From positions 3,348,001-3,412,000 of the forward strand of contig NZ_AP018448.1 of the NCBI RefSeq assembly GCF_030294945.1: a stretch of 64,000 nucleotides of DNA, given 5' to 3'. This DNA is from Streptomyces graminofaciens (GTDB lineage Bacteria > Actinomycetota > Actinomycetes > Streptomycetales > Streptomycetaceae). A model generated the notes under the pieces. That model searched no databases and was not told the DNA's origin. It was given only the letters and a program-made list of their open reading frames with translations. Position numbers and translations under genes: made by a program. Below are positions 7,892 through 16,166 of this stretch, in pieces (position 1 is the first letter of the stretch; the number at the start of each line of letters is the position of its first letter).

Positions 7892-8713
7892 ATGGCGAAG
7901 GCACGGGAGACGGCCGTCTACACGCACGGGCACCACGAGTCGGTGCTGCGCTCGCACACCTGGCGGACGGCCGCCAACTCGGCGGCCTACCTCCTCGGTT
8001 CGCTGAGGCCGCACATGAAGATCCTGGACATCGGCTGCGGCCCGGGCACCATCACCGCCGACCTGGCCGCCCTGGTCCCGGACGGCCATGTGACCGGCGT
8101 CGACCACGCGCCCGGCATCCTGGACCAGGCCAGGGCCACGGCCGCCGAACGCGGCCTGGAGAACGTCGACTTCGCGGTCGCGGACGTCCACGCGCTGGAC
8201 TACCCGGACGACACGTTCTGCGTGGTCCACGCGCATCAGGTGCTCCAACACGTGGGCGATCCCGTGCAGGCGCTGCGCGAGATGCGCCGGGTGACCAGGC
8301 CCGGCGGTCTCGTCGCCGTCCGGGATTCGGACTACGCGGCGATGACCTGGTTCCCGGCCTCGCCGGGCATGGACGACTGGCTGGACCTGTACCGGCGGGT
8401 GGCCCGCGGCAACGGCGGCGAGCCGGACGCCGGTCGCCGGCTGAAGTCATGGGCGCTGCGGGCCGGCCTCACGGACATCACGGCCACCTCCGCCACCTGG
8501 ACCTACGCCACGGCGGAGGAGCGGGCCTGGTGGAGCGGCCTGTGGGCGGACCGCACGGTCGCCTCCGCGTACGCCGACCGGGCCACCGAGGGCGGTCACG
8601 CGACCGGCGAGCAGTTGGAGGCGATCGCCGGGGCGTGGCGGGAGTGGGGGCTGCGGCAGGACGGCTGGTTCGCCGTCCTGCACGGAGAAATTCTCTGTCG
8701 TTTGCCGGCCTGA
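7892..8713 (+). CDS. Class I SAM-dependent methyltransferase
   Basis: 273 residues from the ATG at 7892, preceded by GGAAGGGG. Motif I is ILDIGCGPGTITADLA (about residue 38), followed by VTGVDHAPGILDQA, FAVADVHALDYPDDTF and HVGDPVQALREMRRVTRPGG, the UbiE/Ubie-like Methyltransf_11 order. The C-terminal third has several tryptophans. The substrate, probably a small molecule, is not determined. It is followed 43 bp later by a small membrane protein gene with its own strong ribosome binding site. Confidence 0.85.
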   Translation: MAKARETAVYTHGHHESVLRSHTWRTAANSAAYLLGSLRPHMKILDIGCGPGTITADLAALVPDGHVTGVDHAPGILDQARATAAERGLENVDFAVADVHALDYPDDTFCVVHAHQVLQHVGDPVQALREMRRVTRPGGLVAVRDSDYAAMTWFPASPGMDDWLDLYRRVARGNGGEPDAGRRLKSWALRAGLTDITATSATWTYATAEERAWWSGLWADRTVASAYADRATEGGHATGEQLEAIAGAWREWGLRQDGWFAVLHGEILCRLPA

Positions 8714-8756
8714 TTGCGACGATTCTGGAAACTCGCACCATTAGGAGGTTCACAAT

Positions 8757-8927
8757 ATGATTGCCATCCTGCTGGTGCTGCTGCTGGTTCTGATTCTCTT
8801 CGGTGCCGGATTCGCAGTAAAAATTCTTTGGTGGCTCGCGCTGGCCGTCCTCGTCCTGTGGCTTCTCGGCTTCCTGCTCCGCGGGACGAACGCCACCGGG
8901 GGCCGCGGCCGCTGGTACAGGTGGTGA
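8757..8927 (+). CDS. 56-residue hydrophobic membrane protein
   Basis: ATG at 8757 behind a near-perfect TTAGGAGGTT ribosome binding site. The product starts MIAILLVLLLVLILFGAGFA, continues with a second hydrophobic helix, KILWWLALAVLVLWLLGFLL, and ends in a basic Gly/Arg/Trp tail (GGRGRWYRW). Two membrane-spanning helices with a short cytoplasmic tail fit the tiny hydrophobic proteins often annotated only as hydrophobic protein in Streptomyces. Codon use is less G/C-rich than in its neighbours. A strong terminator follows at 8937. Confidence 0.75.
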   Translation: MIAILLVLLLVLILFGAGFAVKILWWLALAVLVLWLLGFLLRGTNATGGRGRWYRW

Positions 8928-8936
8928 ATTGAATCA

Positions 8937-8974
8937 GGGGATTCCGGGTCCTGCGAATGGGACCCGGAATCCCC
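8937..8974. terminator. Strong terminator between convergent genes
   Basis: Perfect 15-bp stem GGGGATTCCGGGTCC (8937-8951) and its complement (8960-8974) with an 8-nt loop, followed by TTTGCTTGTG and a T-rich stretch to about 9050. It ends the rightward membrane-protein transcript and faces the 3' end of the leftward transketolase gene. Confidence 0.85.
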
Positions 8975-9075
8975 TTTGCTTGTGTCTGTGTTTTGCTTTT
9001 TTCCGCGTTTTGCGTTTATCGGTGTTTTGCGTTTCTGCGTTCGTGGAAATGGTCGAAAGGTCGTGCCGATAAGGC

Positions 9076-10923
9076 TCAGTGCACGATGGCTGTCTCCACC
9101 AGCAGTCGGCCGGCGGCCGCGATCGCCTCGGCGTCGATGCCCGCGGCGTGCAGCTGCTCGTCCGGAGTGGCCGAGCCCGGCATCGTACGGACGGCGAGGC
9201 GGACCAGGCGGGGCAGTGGACGCCCGTCGAGGAAGGCGTCGAGCACGGCGTCGCCGAGGCCGCCCTCCTCGTGGTGGTCCTCCACGGTGAGCAGGCACCC
9301 GGTGCGTTCGGCGGCCTCGCGCAGGGTGCGGCGGTCGACGGGCTTGACCGAGTACAGGTCGATCACCCGGACCTGGATGCCCTCCGCGTCCAGCGCGTCG
9401 GCGGCCTTCAGCGCCTCGTGGACGGTGATCCCGGCCGCGACGACGGTGAGCCGGTCGGTGTCCGAGGCGCGCAGCACCTTGCTGCCGCCGATGGGGAACT
9501 CCTCCGTCGGGCTGTAGAGGACCGGGGTCTCGCCGCGCGTGGTCCGCAGATACCGGACGCCGTCGCGGCCCGCCATGGCGCCGACCAGCTTGGCTGTCTG
9601 GTTGGCGTCGCACGGGTACAGCACGGTCGAGCCGTGCACCGCGCGCATCATCGCGAGGTCCTCCAGGCCCATCTGCGAGGGCCCGTCCTGGCCGATGGAG
9701 ACGCCCGCGTGCGAGCCGACGAGGTTGATCCCGGCGCCGCTGACCGAGGCCATGCGGATGAAGTCGTGGGCGCGGGTGAGGAACGCGGCGAACGTGGCCG
9801 CGTACGGCACCCAGCCGCGGGACGCGAACCCGACGGCCGCGGCCACCAGTTGCTGCTCGGCGATGTAGCACTCGAAGTACCGGTCGGGGTGCTCCTTGGC
9901 GAACAGTTCGGCGCGAGTCGAGTCGCCGACCTCGCCGTCGAGGGCGACGACGTCACCGCGTGCGGTGCCGAGCGCGGCGAGCGCCTGCCCGAACGCGTCC
10001 CGGGTGGCTGCCCGTTCGCCGGTCTCGTAGCGCGGCAGTTCCAGATGCCCGGTCCGTACGGCGTGCAACATCCGGGCGGCGGGCGGCGGTTGGACCTCGA
10101 CACGGATGTCCCGTACGCCGCCGAGTTCCTCGACGGCCGCCTCGGGGTCCTTGAGGGGCTTGCCGTGCAGGCCCTCGCGGTCCTGGGCGGCCTCGACGCC
10201 CTTGCCCTTGAGGGTGCGGGCGAGGATCACCGTGGGCTGGCCCCTGGTGGACCCGGCCTCGGCGTAGGCGCGGTCGACGGCGTCCACGTCGTGCCCGTCG
10301 ATCACGATGGTGTGCCAGCCGAAGGCCGCGAAGCGGCGGGCGTATGCGCCGAGATCGTGCCCGTGCCGGGTGGGCCCGCGCTGGCCGAGCCGGTTGACGT
10401 CGACGACCGCGGTGAGGTTGTCGAGATGCTCGTACGCTGCGTGCTCGGCGGCCTCCCAGATGGAGCCCTCGGCGAGTTCGCTGTCGCCGCACAGCACCCA
10501 CACCCGGTACCCGGTGCGGTCGATCCGCTTCCCCGCCATGGCGATGCCGACGCCGACGGGCAGCCCCTGGCCGAGCGAGCCGGTGGCCGTCTCGACCCAG
10601 GGCAGCCGCCGCGGCGTCGGATGGCCCTCCAGACGGCTGCCGAGCCGCCGGAAGGTCAGCAGCTCGGTGTCGTTGATCGCGCCGGCCGCCTTGTACATGG
10701 AGTACAGCAGCGGCGAGGCATGGCCCTTGGAGAGCACGAAGCGGTCGTTGGCGGGGTGCTGGGGGCGTTCGAAGTCGTAGTGGAGGTGACGGGCGAGCAG
10801 CACCGCCATCAGTTCGGCGGCCGACATGGAGGACGTGGGATGCCCGGACCCGGCGGCGGCCGAGGCGCGGACGCTGTCGACGCGCAACTGCTGTGCGAGT
10901 TCGGTGAGTTGGCGGGTGTTCAT
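9076..10923 (-). CDS. Transketolase, short vertebrate-like form
   Basis: 615 residues from the ATG at 10923, which has GGAAGGAG about 5 nt upstream. The N-terminal thiamine-diphosphate half shows AAAGSGHPTSSMSAAELMAVL, SKGHASPLLYS, GSLGQGLPVGVG and GDSELAEGSIWEAAEHAAY with the Mg/ThDP-binding NRLGQ; the pyrimidine-binding half has FECYIAEQQLVAAAVGFA and GVSIGQDGPSQM; a C-terminal transketolase domain follows. Typical bacterial TktA proteins are near 665-700 residues. This shorter form with AGSGHPTS and INRLGQ-like blocks resembles the animal transketolase branch. It transfers two-carbon ketol units in the pentose phosphate pathway. Its start overlaps the stop of a 36-residue ORF. Confidence 0.88.
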   Translation of the reverse strand: MNTRQLTELAQQLRVDSVRASAAAGSGHPTSSMSAAELMAVLLARHLHYDFERPQHPANDRFVLSKGHASPLLYSMYKAAGAINDTELLTFRRLGSRLEGHPTPRRLPWVETATGSLGQGLPVGVGIAMAGKRIDRTGYRVWVLCGDSELAEGSIWEAAEHAAYEHLDNLTAVVDVNRLGQRGPTRHGHDLGAYARRFAAFGWHTIVIDGHDVDAVDRAYAEAGSTRGQPTVILARTLKGKGVEAAQDREGLHGKPLKDPEAAVEELGGVRDIRVEVQPPPAARMLHAVRTGHLELPRYETGERAATRDAFGQALAALGTARGDVVALDGEVGDSTRAELFAKEHPDRYFECYIAEQQLVAAAVGFASRGWVPYAATFAAFLTRAHDFIRMASVSGAGINLVGSHAGVSIGQDGPSQMGLEDLAMMRAVHGSTVLYPCDANQTAKLVGAMAGRDGVRYLRTTRGETPVLYSPTEEFPIGGSKVLRASDTDRLTVVAAGITVHEALKAADALDAEGIQVRVIDLYSVKPVDRRTLREAAERTGCLLTVEDHHEEGGLGDAVLDAFLDGRPLPRLVRLAVRTMPGSATPDEQLHAAGIDAEAIAAAGRLLVETAIVH

Positions 10924-11030
10924 GAGGCTCCTTCCGAACCCTTGCCGGGTTTGGGCGGACACGGGAAGTGGTCGGTCGGGTCGAGCGGGGTGACGCGGAC
11001 ACCGGCGGTCACGATGCGGGCTCGACTCAC
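10920..11030 (-). CDS. 36-residue ORF translationally coupled to transketolase
   Basis: A GTG at 11030 lies 6 nt after a clean GGAGG (11041-11037). The frame reads MSRARIVTAGVRVTPLD, then PTDHFPCPPKPGKGSEGAS, and its TGA overlaps the ATG of transketolase (ATGA). Third codon positions are mostly G or C. The product has no hydrophobic helix and no family I recognise. It could be a small protein, a leader that couples translation, or the stub of a once larger gene. Confidence 0.5.
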   Translation of the reverse strand: MSRARIVTAGVRVTPLDPTDHFPCPPKPGKGSEGAS

Positions 11031-11367
11031 GGTTCGCCTCCGACGGGGTCGCGGATACGGGCCTACCGCGTCCCCCTGGTCACCGCACCCAAACGTCCAT
11101 GGGTCCTCGGACTCCGAGGTCCCGGGCTCCCCGGGCTCGGACGTCCGCCTTCCACTGTGACCCCCGGCCACCGGGACCGCGACCCGGCCACCACCGGACC
11201 CCCGGGCCGTACCCGCCCGTCAGGGGAACCGCGGCACGATCGGACAGATGCAGTAGCCACCTTTCTTCGCGTCGTTCCTGCCGTGGGCCGGCGACAACGG
11301 CGAGAGATCGGCCCGAACCGTCCGAAACGATCTGCTCTCCCCCTCGACCCCAACTAGGCTCGTCCGT
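11031..11367. other. Upstream region of the transketolase unit and of the VOC gene
   Basis: About 340 bases between divergent transcripts. On the right, TAGGCT at 11355-11360 stands 7 nt before the ATG of the VOC gene, the spacing of a -10 box for a leaderless mRNA, and there is no ribosome binding site there. The left part carries many short GGTCC/CGGGCC runs but no clear operator. Confidence 0.4.
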
Positions 11368-11721
11368 ATGGAGATTCTCGGCACCACGCTCCGTATCTGC
11401 GTCGACGCCCTGGAGGCCACGGTCCCGTTCTACGAGAGACTCGCGGGCGGACCGGCCCAGCGTTTCGAACGCGGTGGCGTCCGGGTCGCCGCCGTCGGCT
11501 GCTTCCTGCTGATGAGCGGCCCCGAGTCGGAACTGGAGGTCCTGCGCAAGGTCACCGCCACCATCGCGGTCAAGGACGTCGACGAGGCCCACCAGGTCCT
11601 CACGGCCTCCGGCGCCCACGTCCTGGCGGGCCCGGTGCCCACCCCGGTGGGCCGCAACCTGATCGCGATGCATCCGGACGGCTCGGTGTACGAGTACGCG
11701 GACCGCCGCGCGGCCGGGTGA
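11368..11721 (+). CDS. VOC superfamily (glyoxalase/bleomycin-resistance fold) protein
   Basis: 117 residues, one VOC module of two beta-alpha-beta-beta-beta units: GTTLRICVDALEATVPFYERLAG at the start, and VKDVDEAHQVLTASGAHVLAGP followed by GRNLIAMHPDGSVYEYAD at the end, with the C-terminal metal-ligand-type glutamate in VYEYAD. The first-strand metal histidine is replaced by arginine (TLRI), so it may be a binding protein rather than a lyase. The ATG probably begins a leaderless message. Function unknown. Confidence 0.75.
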   Translation: MEILGTTLRICVDALEATVPFYERLAGGPAQRFERGGVRVAAVGCFLLMSGPESELEVLRKVTATIAVKDVDEAHQVLTASGAHVLAGPVPTPVGRNLIAMHPDGSVYEYADRRAAG

Positions 11722-11748
11722 CCAGGCCGTCCGGGGTCGGAGTCGGGG

Positions 11749-12303
11749 TCATGTACGTGCGGCGATCATCTCGGCGGTGACGGCCCACCTCTCGTGGTCC
11801 CGCCAGGCCCCGTCGATGAACAGGAAGTTCGGGGAGAACCCCTCCAGCCGGAACCCGCAGCGCTTGGCCAGTGCGATGGAGGCGGCGTTCCCGGGCTGCA
11901 CGTTGATCTCCAGCCGGTGCAGCCCCATGGCCCCGAACGCGTACGCGACGACGAGCCCGAGCCCTTCGCGCATCAGGCCCCGCCCGGCGCCGTGCGCGAA
12001 CGCGCCGTACCCGAGGGCTCCGCACTGGAACGCGCCCTCGACGATGTTGTTGATGTTGACGAACCCGGCGATCCCTCCGCCGTCCTTCTCGCACACCAGG
12101 AACCCGGCCTTCGCCGGATCCTCGATCAGCCGACCGGCGTACGAGGCATAGGCGGTCGCGTTGGCCGGCGGCGACAGCCACGGGTGGTGCAGTTCCCTGC
12201 TCTCCCGCACCCGGGCGGTGAACTCGGCACTGTCGTCGAGGGTGAAGTGCCGTATGCCCACGCGGGGGCCTTCGGCGAGAAAGCGAATGGTGTCGGACAC
12301 CAC
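11749..12303 (-). CDS. GNAT N-acetyltransferase, RimJ/RimL type
   Basis: 184 residues starting with GTG at 12303. The order of motifs is that of RimJ/RimL-like N-acetyltransferases: RVGIRHFTLDD at the start, GIAGFVNINNI, the acetyl-CoA loop region GRGLMREGLGLVVAYAF, then LHRLEINVQPGNAASIALAKRCGFRLEG. Family members acetylate N-terminal Ser or Ala of ribosomal proteins or modify small molecules; the target is not known. It lies 13 bp from the LapA-like gene on the same strand. Confidence 0.82.
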   Translation of the reverse strand: MVSDTIRFLAEGPRVGIRHFTLDDSAEFTARVRESRELHHPWLSPPANATAYASYAGRLIEDPAKAGFLVCEKDGGGIAGFVNINNIVEGAFQCGALGYGAFAHGAGRGLMREGLGLVVAYAFGAMGLHRLEINVQPGNAASIALAKRCGFRLEGFSPNFLFIDGAWRDHERWAVTAEMIAART

Positions 12304-12316
12304 GTCACCGTACGCG

Positions 12317-12565
12317 TCAGCCCCGCCTTCGCCCCAAGAAGATCCCGCACAGCGCCCCGACCACGCCCATGCCCAGCAGGGCCATCCACAGCGGCATGGT
12401 GACCTCGGAGATCAGCAGCCGGATCTTGGTGCTCTGGGTGTTCTCGAAGATGAACACGAGTGCGAGCACGACGACCACGGTCACGGCCACGTTGCCGGGC
12501 GTCATCACCTCTCTCCAGCTCCGTCCCCCGCGCCTCCGGCCGCCTTCGGACTTCTTCGGGCTCAT
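12317..12565 (-). CDS. LapA-domain (DUF1049-like) small membrane protein
   Basis: 82 residues from the ATG at 12565; a GTG at 12583 could add six residues. A basic N-terminus (PKKSEGGRRRGGRSW) precedes a first membrane helix VAVTVVVVLALVFIFENTQS, with the characteristic FIFEN-Q-T motif, and a second helix LWMALLGMGVVGALCGIFLG followed by RRRG. LapA/YciS-type proteins in Gram-negatives assist LPS assembly; in actinobacteria the role is unknown. It lies about 70 bp downstream of the NACHT gene, in the same direction, and ahead of the GNAT gene. Confidence 0.75.
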   Translation of the reverse strand: MSPKKSEGGRRRGGRSWREVMTPGNVAVTVVVVLALVFIFENTQSTKIRLLISEVTMPLWMALLGMGVVGALCGIFLGRRRG

Positions 12566-12634
12566 GGAATCAGGATGCGTCACAGGCGTGCGGGGCGCCC
12601 GGCGGGAGGTTCCTCCGGATGAGGGCGATGGGGG

Positions 12635-15600
12635 TCAGGGGGCCGCCGGGACGCTCTGGGCCAGGACGTCGTTGAGGGTCTTGCGGGCCAGCGCCGCCTG
12701 GTCGACCTCGGTGTAGATCTGGAGGGCGAGGAGGTAGTACACGCCGTCCGCCTTGATGTGCCGCAGCAGCTGCGCGGCGTACAGGCGGTGTACGTCCGGC
12801 CACCCGTCGAGCGGCTCCACGCCGAACTCGACGTCGTTGTACCGGGTCGCTCCGTCGAGGCGCTGGAAGTCCGAGGGGGACTCCAAGTACCACTCCGACG
12901 GACGGCTGAGGCGGTCGGCCCGCTTCTTGGAGCACGGTGTGCTGCCGCACCGCTCGATCACTGCCCGGAGACCGGCGTAGCCCGGATCGCCCGGGCCTTC
13001 GGCCGGCTGGCAGAGCAGCACACCGGACTCGGTCGGTTCGCCGCACAGCAGTCTCGGGCCGCGGAAGACGAAGGGGAACCCGGGCAGATCGTGCAGCTCG
13101 GACCGCTCGCCGGGCCCCCACGTCTCACCGCCCAGAACGGCCGAGGCGGTGGTGACCGTGCGGTGACGGGCGAACCGGGAGTCGTCGGGGATCGTGGGGG
13201 TCGGTACGTCGGCCAGGGAGCCCGCGGGCGGCGGGGTGCCGGCCGCGTTGTGCAGTACCTCCCGGGTGAGTGCCACGGCAAGGGTCAGGACGCGTCCGGC
13301 GTCGGCGAGTTCCTCCTGGTAGCTGAGCTCGACGTACAGGTTGCCCACGCGGGCGCGGACGACCGCCCTGCGGCCGTCCTCGACGAAGGCGCGGTCCCCG
13401 TAGAGGGTGCCGGCCGCGCCCTGCACCTGCTGCATGGCCCGGTCGCCGACGCCCGGCAGGGGCGCGGACCGCCGACTGCCGGCGGACCCCAGCCAGGAGT
13501 CGGCCACGATCGCGCCGGCGTAGCCCTGTTCCGGTTCGGCCGCGGCGACTCCCAGTCGCAGCTCGGCGTCACGCCCCGGCCCCGATTCGGCCCATCGGCA
13601 CTGGTCGGCACTCGGACGGTCCATCTGCGGCCGGGACATGAGGGGACGCAGCCAGGCCTTGGTGAGCAGGGCGCAGACGTCATGTGGGGAGGCGTACGGG
13701 CCGGGCGGCGGCGACCAGACCCTGGGCACCAACGCGGTCCCGACCAGCAGGACGGCGAGCACGATCTGGCCCACGGATCCGGCGACCCGGACGGCCGGTC
13801 GCGGGGCGAAATCCCGCCGTTCCTCCTCGTTCTCCTCCCCCGCGAGCCGATCGCGCAGCTCCAGGTGGCGGAACTGGTACACCCCTCCGCTCTGCCGCAG
13901 CACCCCGCGCCGGTGAGCGTCCTCCAGGAAGCCCTGGAGCCGCCAGGGCAACCGCCCGCGCAGCGCGAGCCATACGCGAGCCTGGGTGTAGCGCACCCAC
14001 GCGGTGGTGCCCCAGCCGTACAGGATCACGGCGACGACGCAGCCGCCGATGAACAGCAATACGTCCGTCGGAGCGGCCGGGTACCCCCGGAGCCGGCCTG
14101 CGCGGGCCCACCAGACCATGCCTACGACGATCATCGCGCCCAGCGCCGCCAGCTGTGCCCACGCGCGGCTGTGCCCCTGGAAGAACCACAGGCCGCCGGC
14201 CGTCAAGGCGGCCTTCCTGTCGTCGCGCAGAACCGTGCGCGGTCCGGGTACGACTCTGGTGTCCGCCGGGTTGGTGAGCGACTCCACCGGCTGCCAGGGC
14301 CGCCAGGCCCGGGGCGAGGCCAGCTTTCTCGGACCGGGCAGCTTGGTCCGCTGCTGCGTCGCCCACCACAGGAGCGCGGCGACGGCTGCCAGGGATCCGA
14401 GGTCGAGCCACATGGGCCCGCCCACCCACGGTGTATCGGCCACCCCGCGCCCGGCGCCGGTCCAGTACAGAGCCGCCGACAGCGCCCCGGCCGCCAGCAC
14501 CGAGGGAACCGCCCCGATGACCCCCCAGGTCGCCAGGTGCAGTCGCCACCACGCCAGTGCCTGGATCCCGTCGGCCCGCGAATGCCGCGCCAGGAACCCC
14601 AGCCACAGCCCGGCCTGCTCCCCGTTCCAGGGCCCGCGCGCGGCCCGGTCGTCCAGCGGAATCCGGTACACGGCGGGGACGTACGCGTCGAGCAGATGCC
14701 GCTGCACCGCCCGCTGGTCCGGGAAGCGGTCGGCGTCCAGCAGATCCATGGGATCGGCGTCCGTGTCGCTGTACGCGGCCCGGGCCAGCCCCACCATGAG
14801 GGGCGTGGAGAGCGCTGCCCGCAACCGCTTGGCCTGGACGTCGCCGCCGGTGGTGTCGCCGAGCCGCCGCAGCACCGGGTCCCACTTGGTCACCGTCGTG
14901 TCCCCGCGTCCGGTCGGCCGGGTGGTGCGCGGCAGGAACTCGGCCAACTGCTCCACGGTGAGCGGCTGAAGTTCGACGACGGCCGCGCCGGTGAGTACGT
15001 CGCTGGAGTCCACGGCCTTCGCGTACGCCTCGGGGCGGCTGGTGAGGACGAGTCCGCGACCGGGGCCGAGCCCCGCGTTGAGCCGGTCCAGTGCGGTGGC
15101 GCGGGCACCGTCGGGCAGTTCGTCGAAGCCGTCCAGCACGGGCAGGACGCGTCCCGTGTCCAGCAACGCGCGTGCCAGCAGATGGCGTTCGAGGTCGGTG
15201 GCCGCGATCGTCGGGTGCAGTGCGGCGAGTTGGCGGGCGGCCCACTCCCAGGGCCCGCTGCGCGCGGCGTCCCAGGCGGCCAGGGGCAGCACGACGGGGA
15301 CGGGGGCGGCCCTGCGGGACGCACCGGAGTCCGGATCCGGGTCCGGGTCCCGGCCTCGGTCGAGCAGGGTCCGTGCGAGGCGCAGGGCGAGGACGGACTT
15401 TCCGGCTCCGGCCGCGCCGAGCACGACCAGTCTGCGCATCGGCAGCCCCTCGAACTCGGCCGCCACGTCGGCCAGTTCGCCGGTGAGGTCGAGCGGCTCG
15501 CCCTCACCGTCCCGGATGTTGATCCAGTGGTCGGCGAGCAGCGGGTCGCCCCCTGCCCAGCGCACGCGCAGCGGCACCGGGTCGTGGATGCGGGAGAGGC

Positions 15601-15982
15601 GTTCCTCCCGGTCGTAGACGGCGCGCAGCCCGGAGGCGAGCGCGGACTGGGCCGCGTCGAGCCGGGTGTCGGGCAGGAACACGTCGCCCGCCTTGGCGCC
15701 GCGCAGTGCGACGAACCCCCGCCAGAGGGCGCCGACCAGCAGCAGCACGCCTGTGACCCGGGCCATGGTCACATCGACGCGGACGAGCAGGGTGAGCGCC
15801 GCCACGACGAGGGCGAGGGGCAGGAGCAGCCCGCGCCACCTCGTCCGCCCGGCCGCCTCCCGGGGGTGCAGATGCACATGGATGCCGCCCTGCACGGACC
15901 CCGTCATCACGACGTACTCGGCGGACCCGCCCGAGAACTCGTTCCTGACCGCGGGCGACTCCACCCACCCCGGAAGCCGCAT
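12635..15982 (-). CDS. Transmembrane NACHT-type STAND NTPase with extracytoplasmic sensor-like domains
   Basis: 1115 residues. Residues 13-37 carry RNEFSGG, then VQGGIHVHLH, a short motif I recognise from many actinobacterial STAND proteins. Two membrane helices (about 50-90) follow. The NACHT domain spans about 180-440: Walker A GAAGAGKS (189-196), Walker B PVLDGFDELP (281-290), sensor LTSRPEAY (312-320). Four more helices lie at about 483-508, 522-541, 606-627 and 640-662. A winged-helix-like segment (RLQGFLEDAHRRGVLRQSG, VYQFRH; about 680-714) is typical of these NTPases. After a seventh helix (735-755) come about 350 residues, predicted outside, with paired cysteines and a DUF3558-like start (VCALLTKAWLRPLM, CRW). 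Seven helices place the NTPase inside and the C-terminus outside. Function unknown; a signal-transducing or immune NTPase is an inference. Confidence 0.8.
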   Translation of the reverse strand: MRLPGWVESPAVRNEFSGGSAEYVVMTGSVQGGIHVHLHPREAAGRTRWRGLLLPLALVVAALTLLVRVDVTMARVTGVLLLVGALWRGFVALRGAKAGDVFLPDTRLDAAQSALASGLRAVYDREERLSRIHDPVPLRVRWAGGDPLLADHWINIRDGEGEPLDLTGELADVAAEFEGLPMRRLVVLGAAGAGKSVLALRLARTLLDRGRDPDPDPDSGASRRAAPVPVVLPLAAWDAARSGPWEWAARQLAALHPTIAATDLERHLLARALLDTGRVLPVLDGFDELPDGARATALDRLNAGLGPGRGLVLTSRPEAYAKAVDSSDVLTGAAVVELQPLTVEQLAEFLPRTTRPTGRGDTTVTKWDPVLRRLGDTTGGDVQAKRLRAALSTPLMVGLARAAYSDTDADPMDLLDADRFPDQRAVQRHLLDAYVPAVYRIPLDDRAARGPWNGEQAGLWLGFLARHSRADGIQALAWWRLHLATWGVIGAVPSVLAAGALSAALYWTGAGRGVADTPWVGGPMWLDLGSLAAVAALLWWATQQRTKLPGPRKLASPRAWRPWQPVESLTNPADTRVVPGPRTVLRDDRKAALTAGGLWFFQGHSRAWAQLAALGAMIVVGMVWWARAGRLRGYPAAPTDVLLFIGGCVVAVILYGWGTTAWVRYTQARVWLALRGRLPWRLQGFLEDAHRRGVLRQSGGVYQFRHLELRDRLAGEENEEERRDFAPRPAVRVAGSVGQIVLAVLLVGTALVPRVWSPPPGPYASPHDVCALLTKAWLRPLMSRPQMDRPSADQCRWAESGPGRDAELRLGVAAAEPEQGYAGAIVADSWLGSAGSRRSAPLPGVGDRAMQQVQGAAGTLYGDRAFVEDGRRAVVRARVGNLYVELSYQEELADAGRVLTLAVALTREVLHNAAGTPPPAGSLADVPTPTIPDDSRFARHRTVTTASAVLGGETWGPGERSELHDLPGFPFVFRGPRLLCGEPTESGVLLCQPAEGPGDPGYAGLRAVIERCGSTPCSKKRADRLSRPSEWYLESPSDFQRLDGATRYNDVEFGVEPLDGWPDVHRLYAAQLLRHIKADGVYYLLALQIYTEVDQAALARKTLNDVLAQSVPAAP

Positions 15983-16166
15983 CCCATCGCCCCCCGACGA
16001 CCCCTCGCGTGTTCAGCCCGCCGAGCAGGCCGCGCCCGGCGGTCGGGCCTCACCCGCTCGTGCGGGACCGCCGGCGATCGTGACCCGTTCGATCCCTTGA
16101 TTCCCAACGGCAGCGAAGGGAACCGTGGTTCGGGTCAGTGCCTTGCGGTGCCGCACGCCCCGTCGC

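Noticed and set aside
9079..11160. Long + strand open frame (about 690 codons) opposite transketolase
   Set aside because: It is antisense to a clear transketolase and arises from G/C-rich third positions; its sequence is Arg/Gly/Ala/Val-rich with no known fold.
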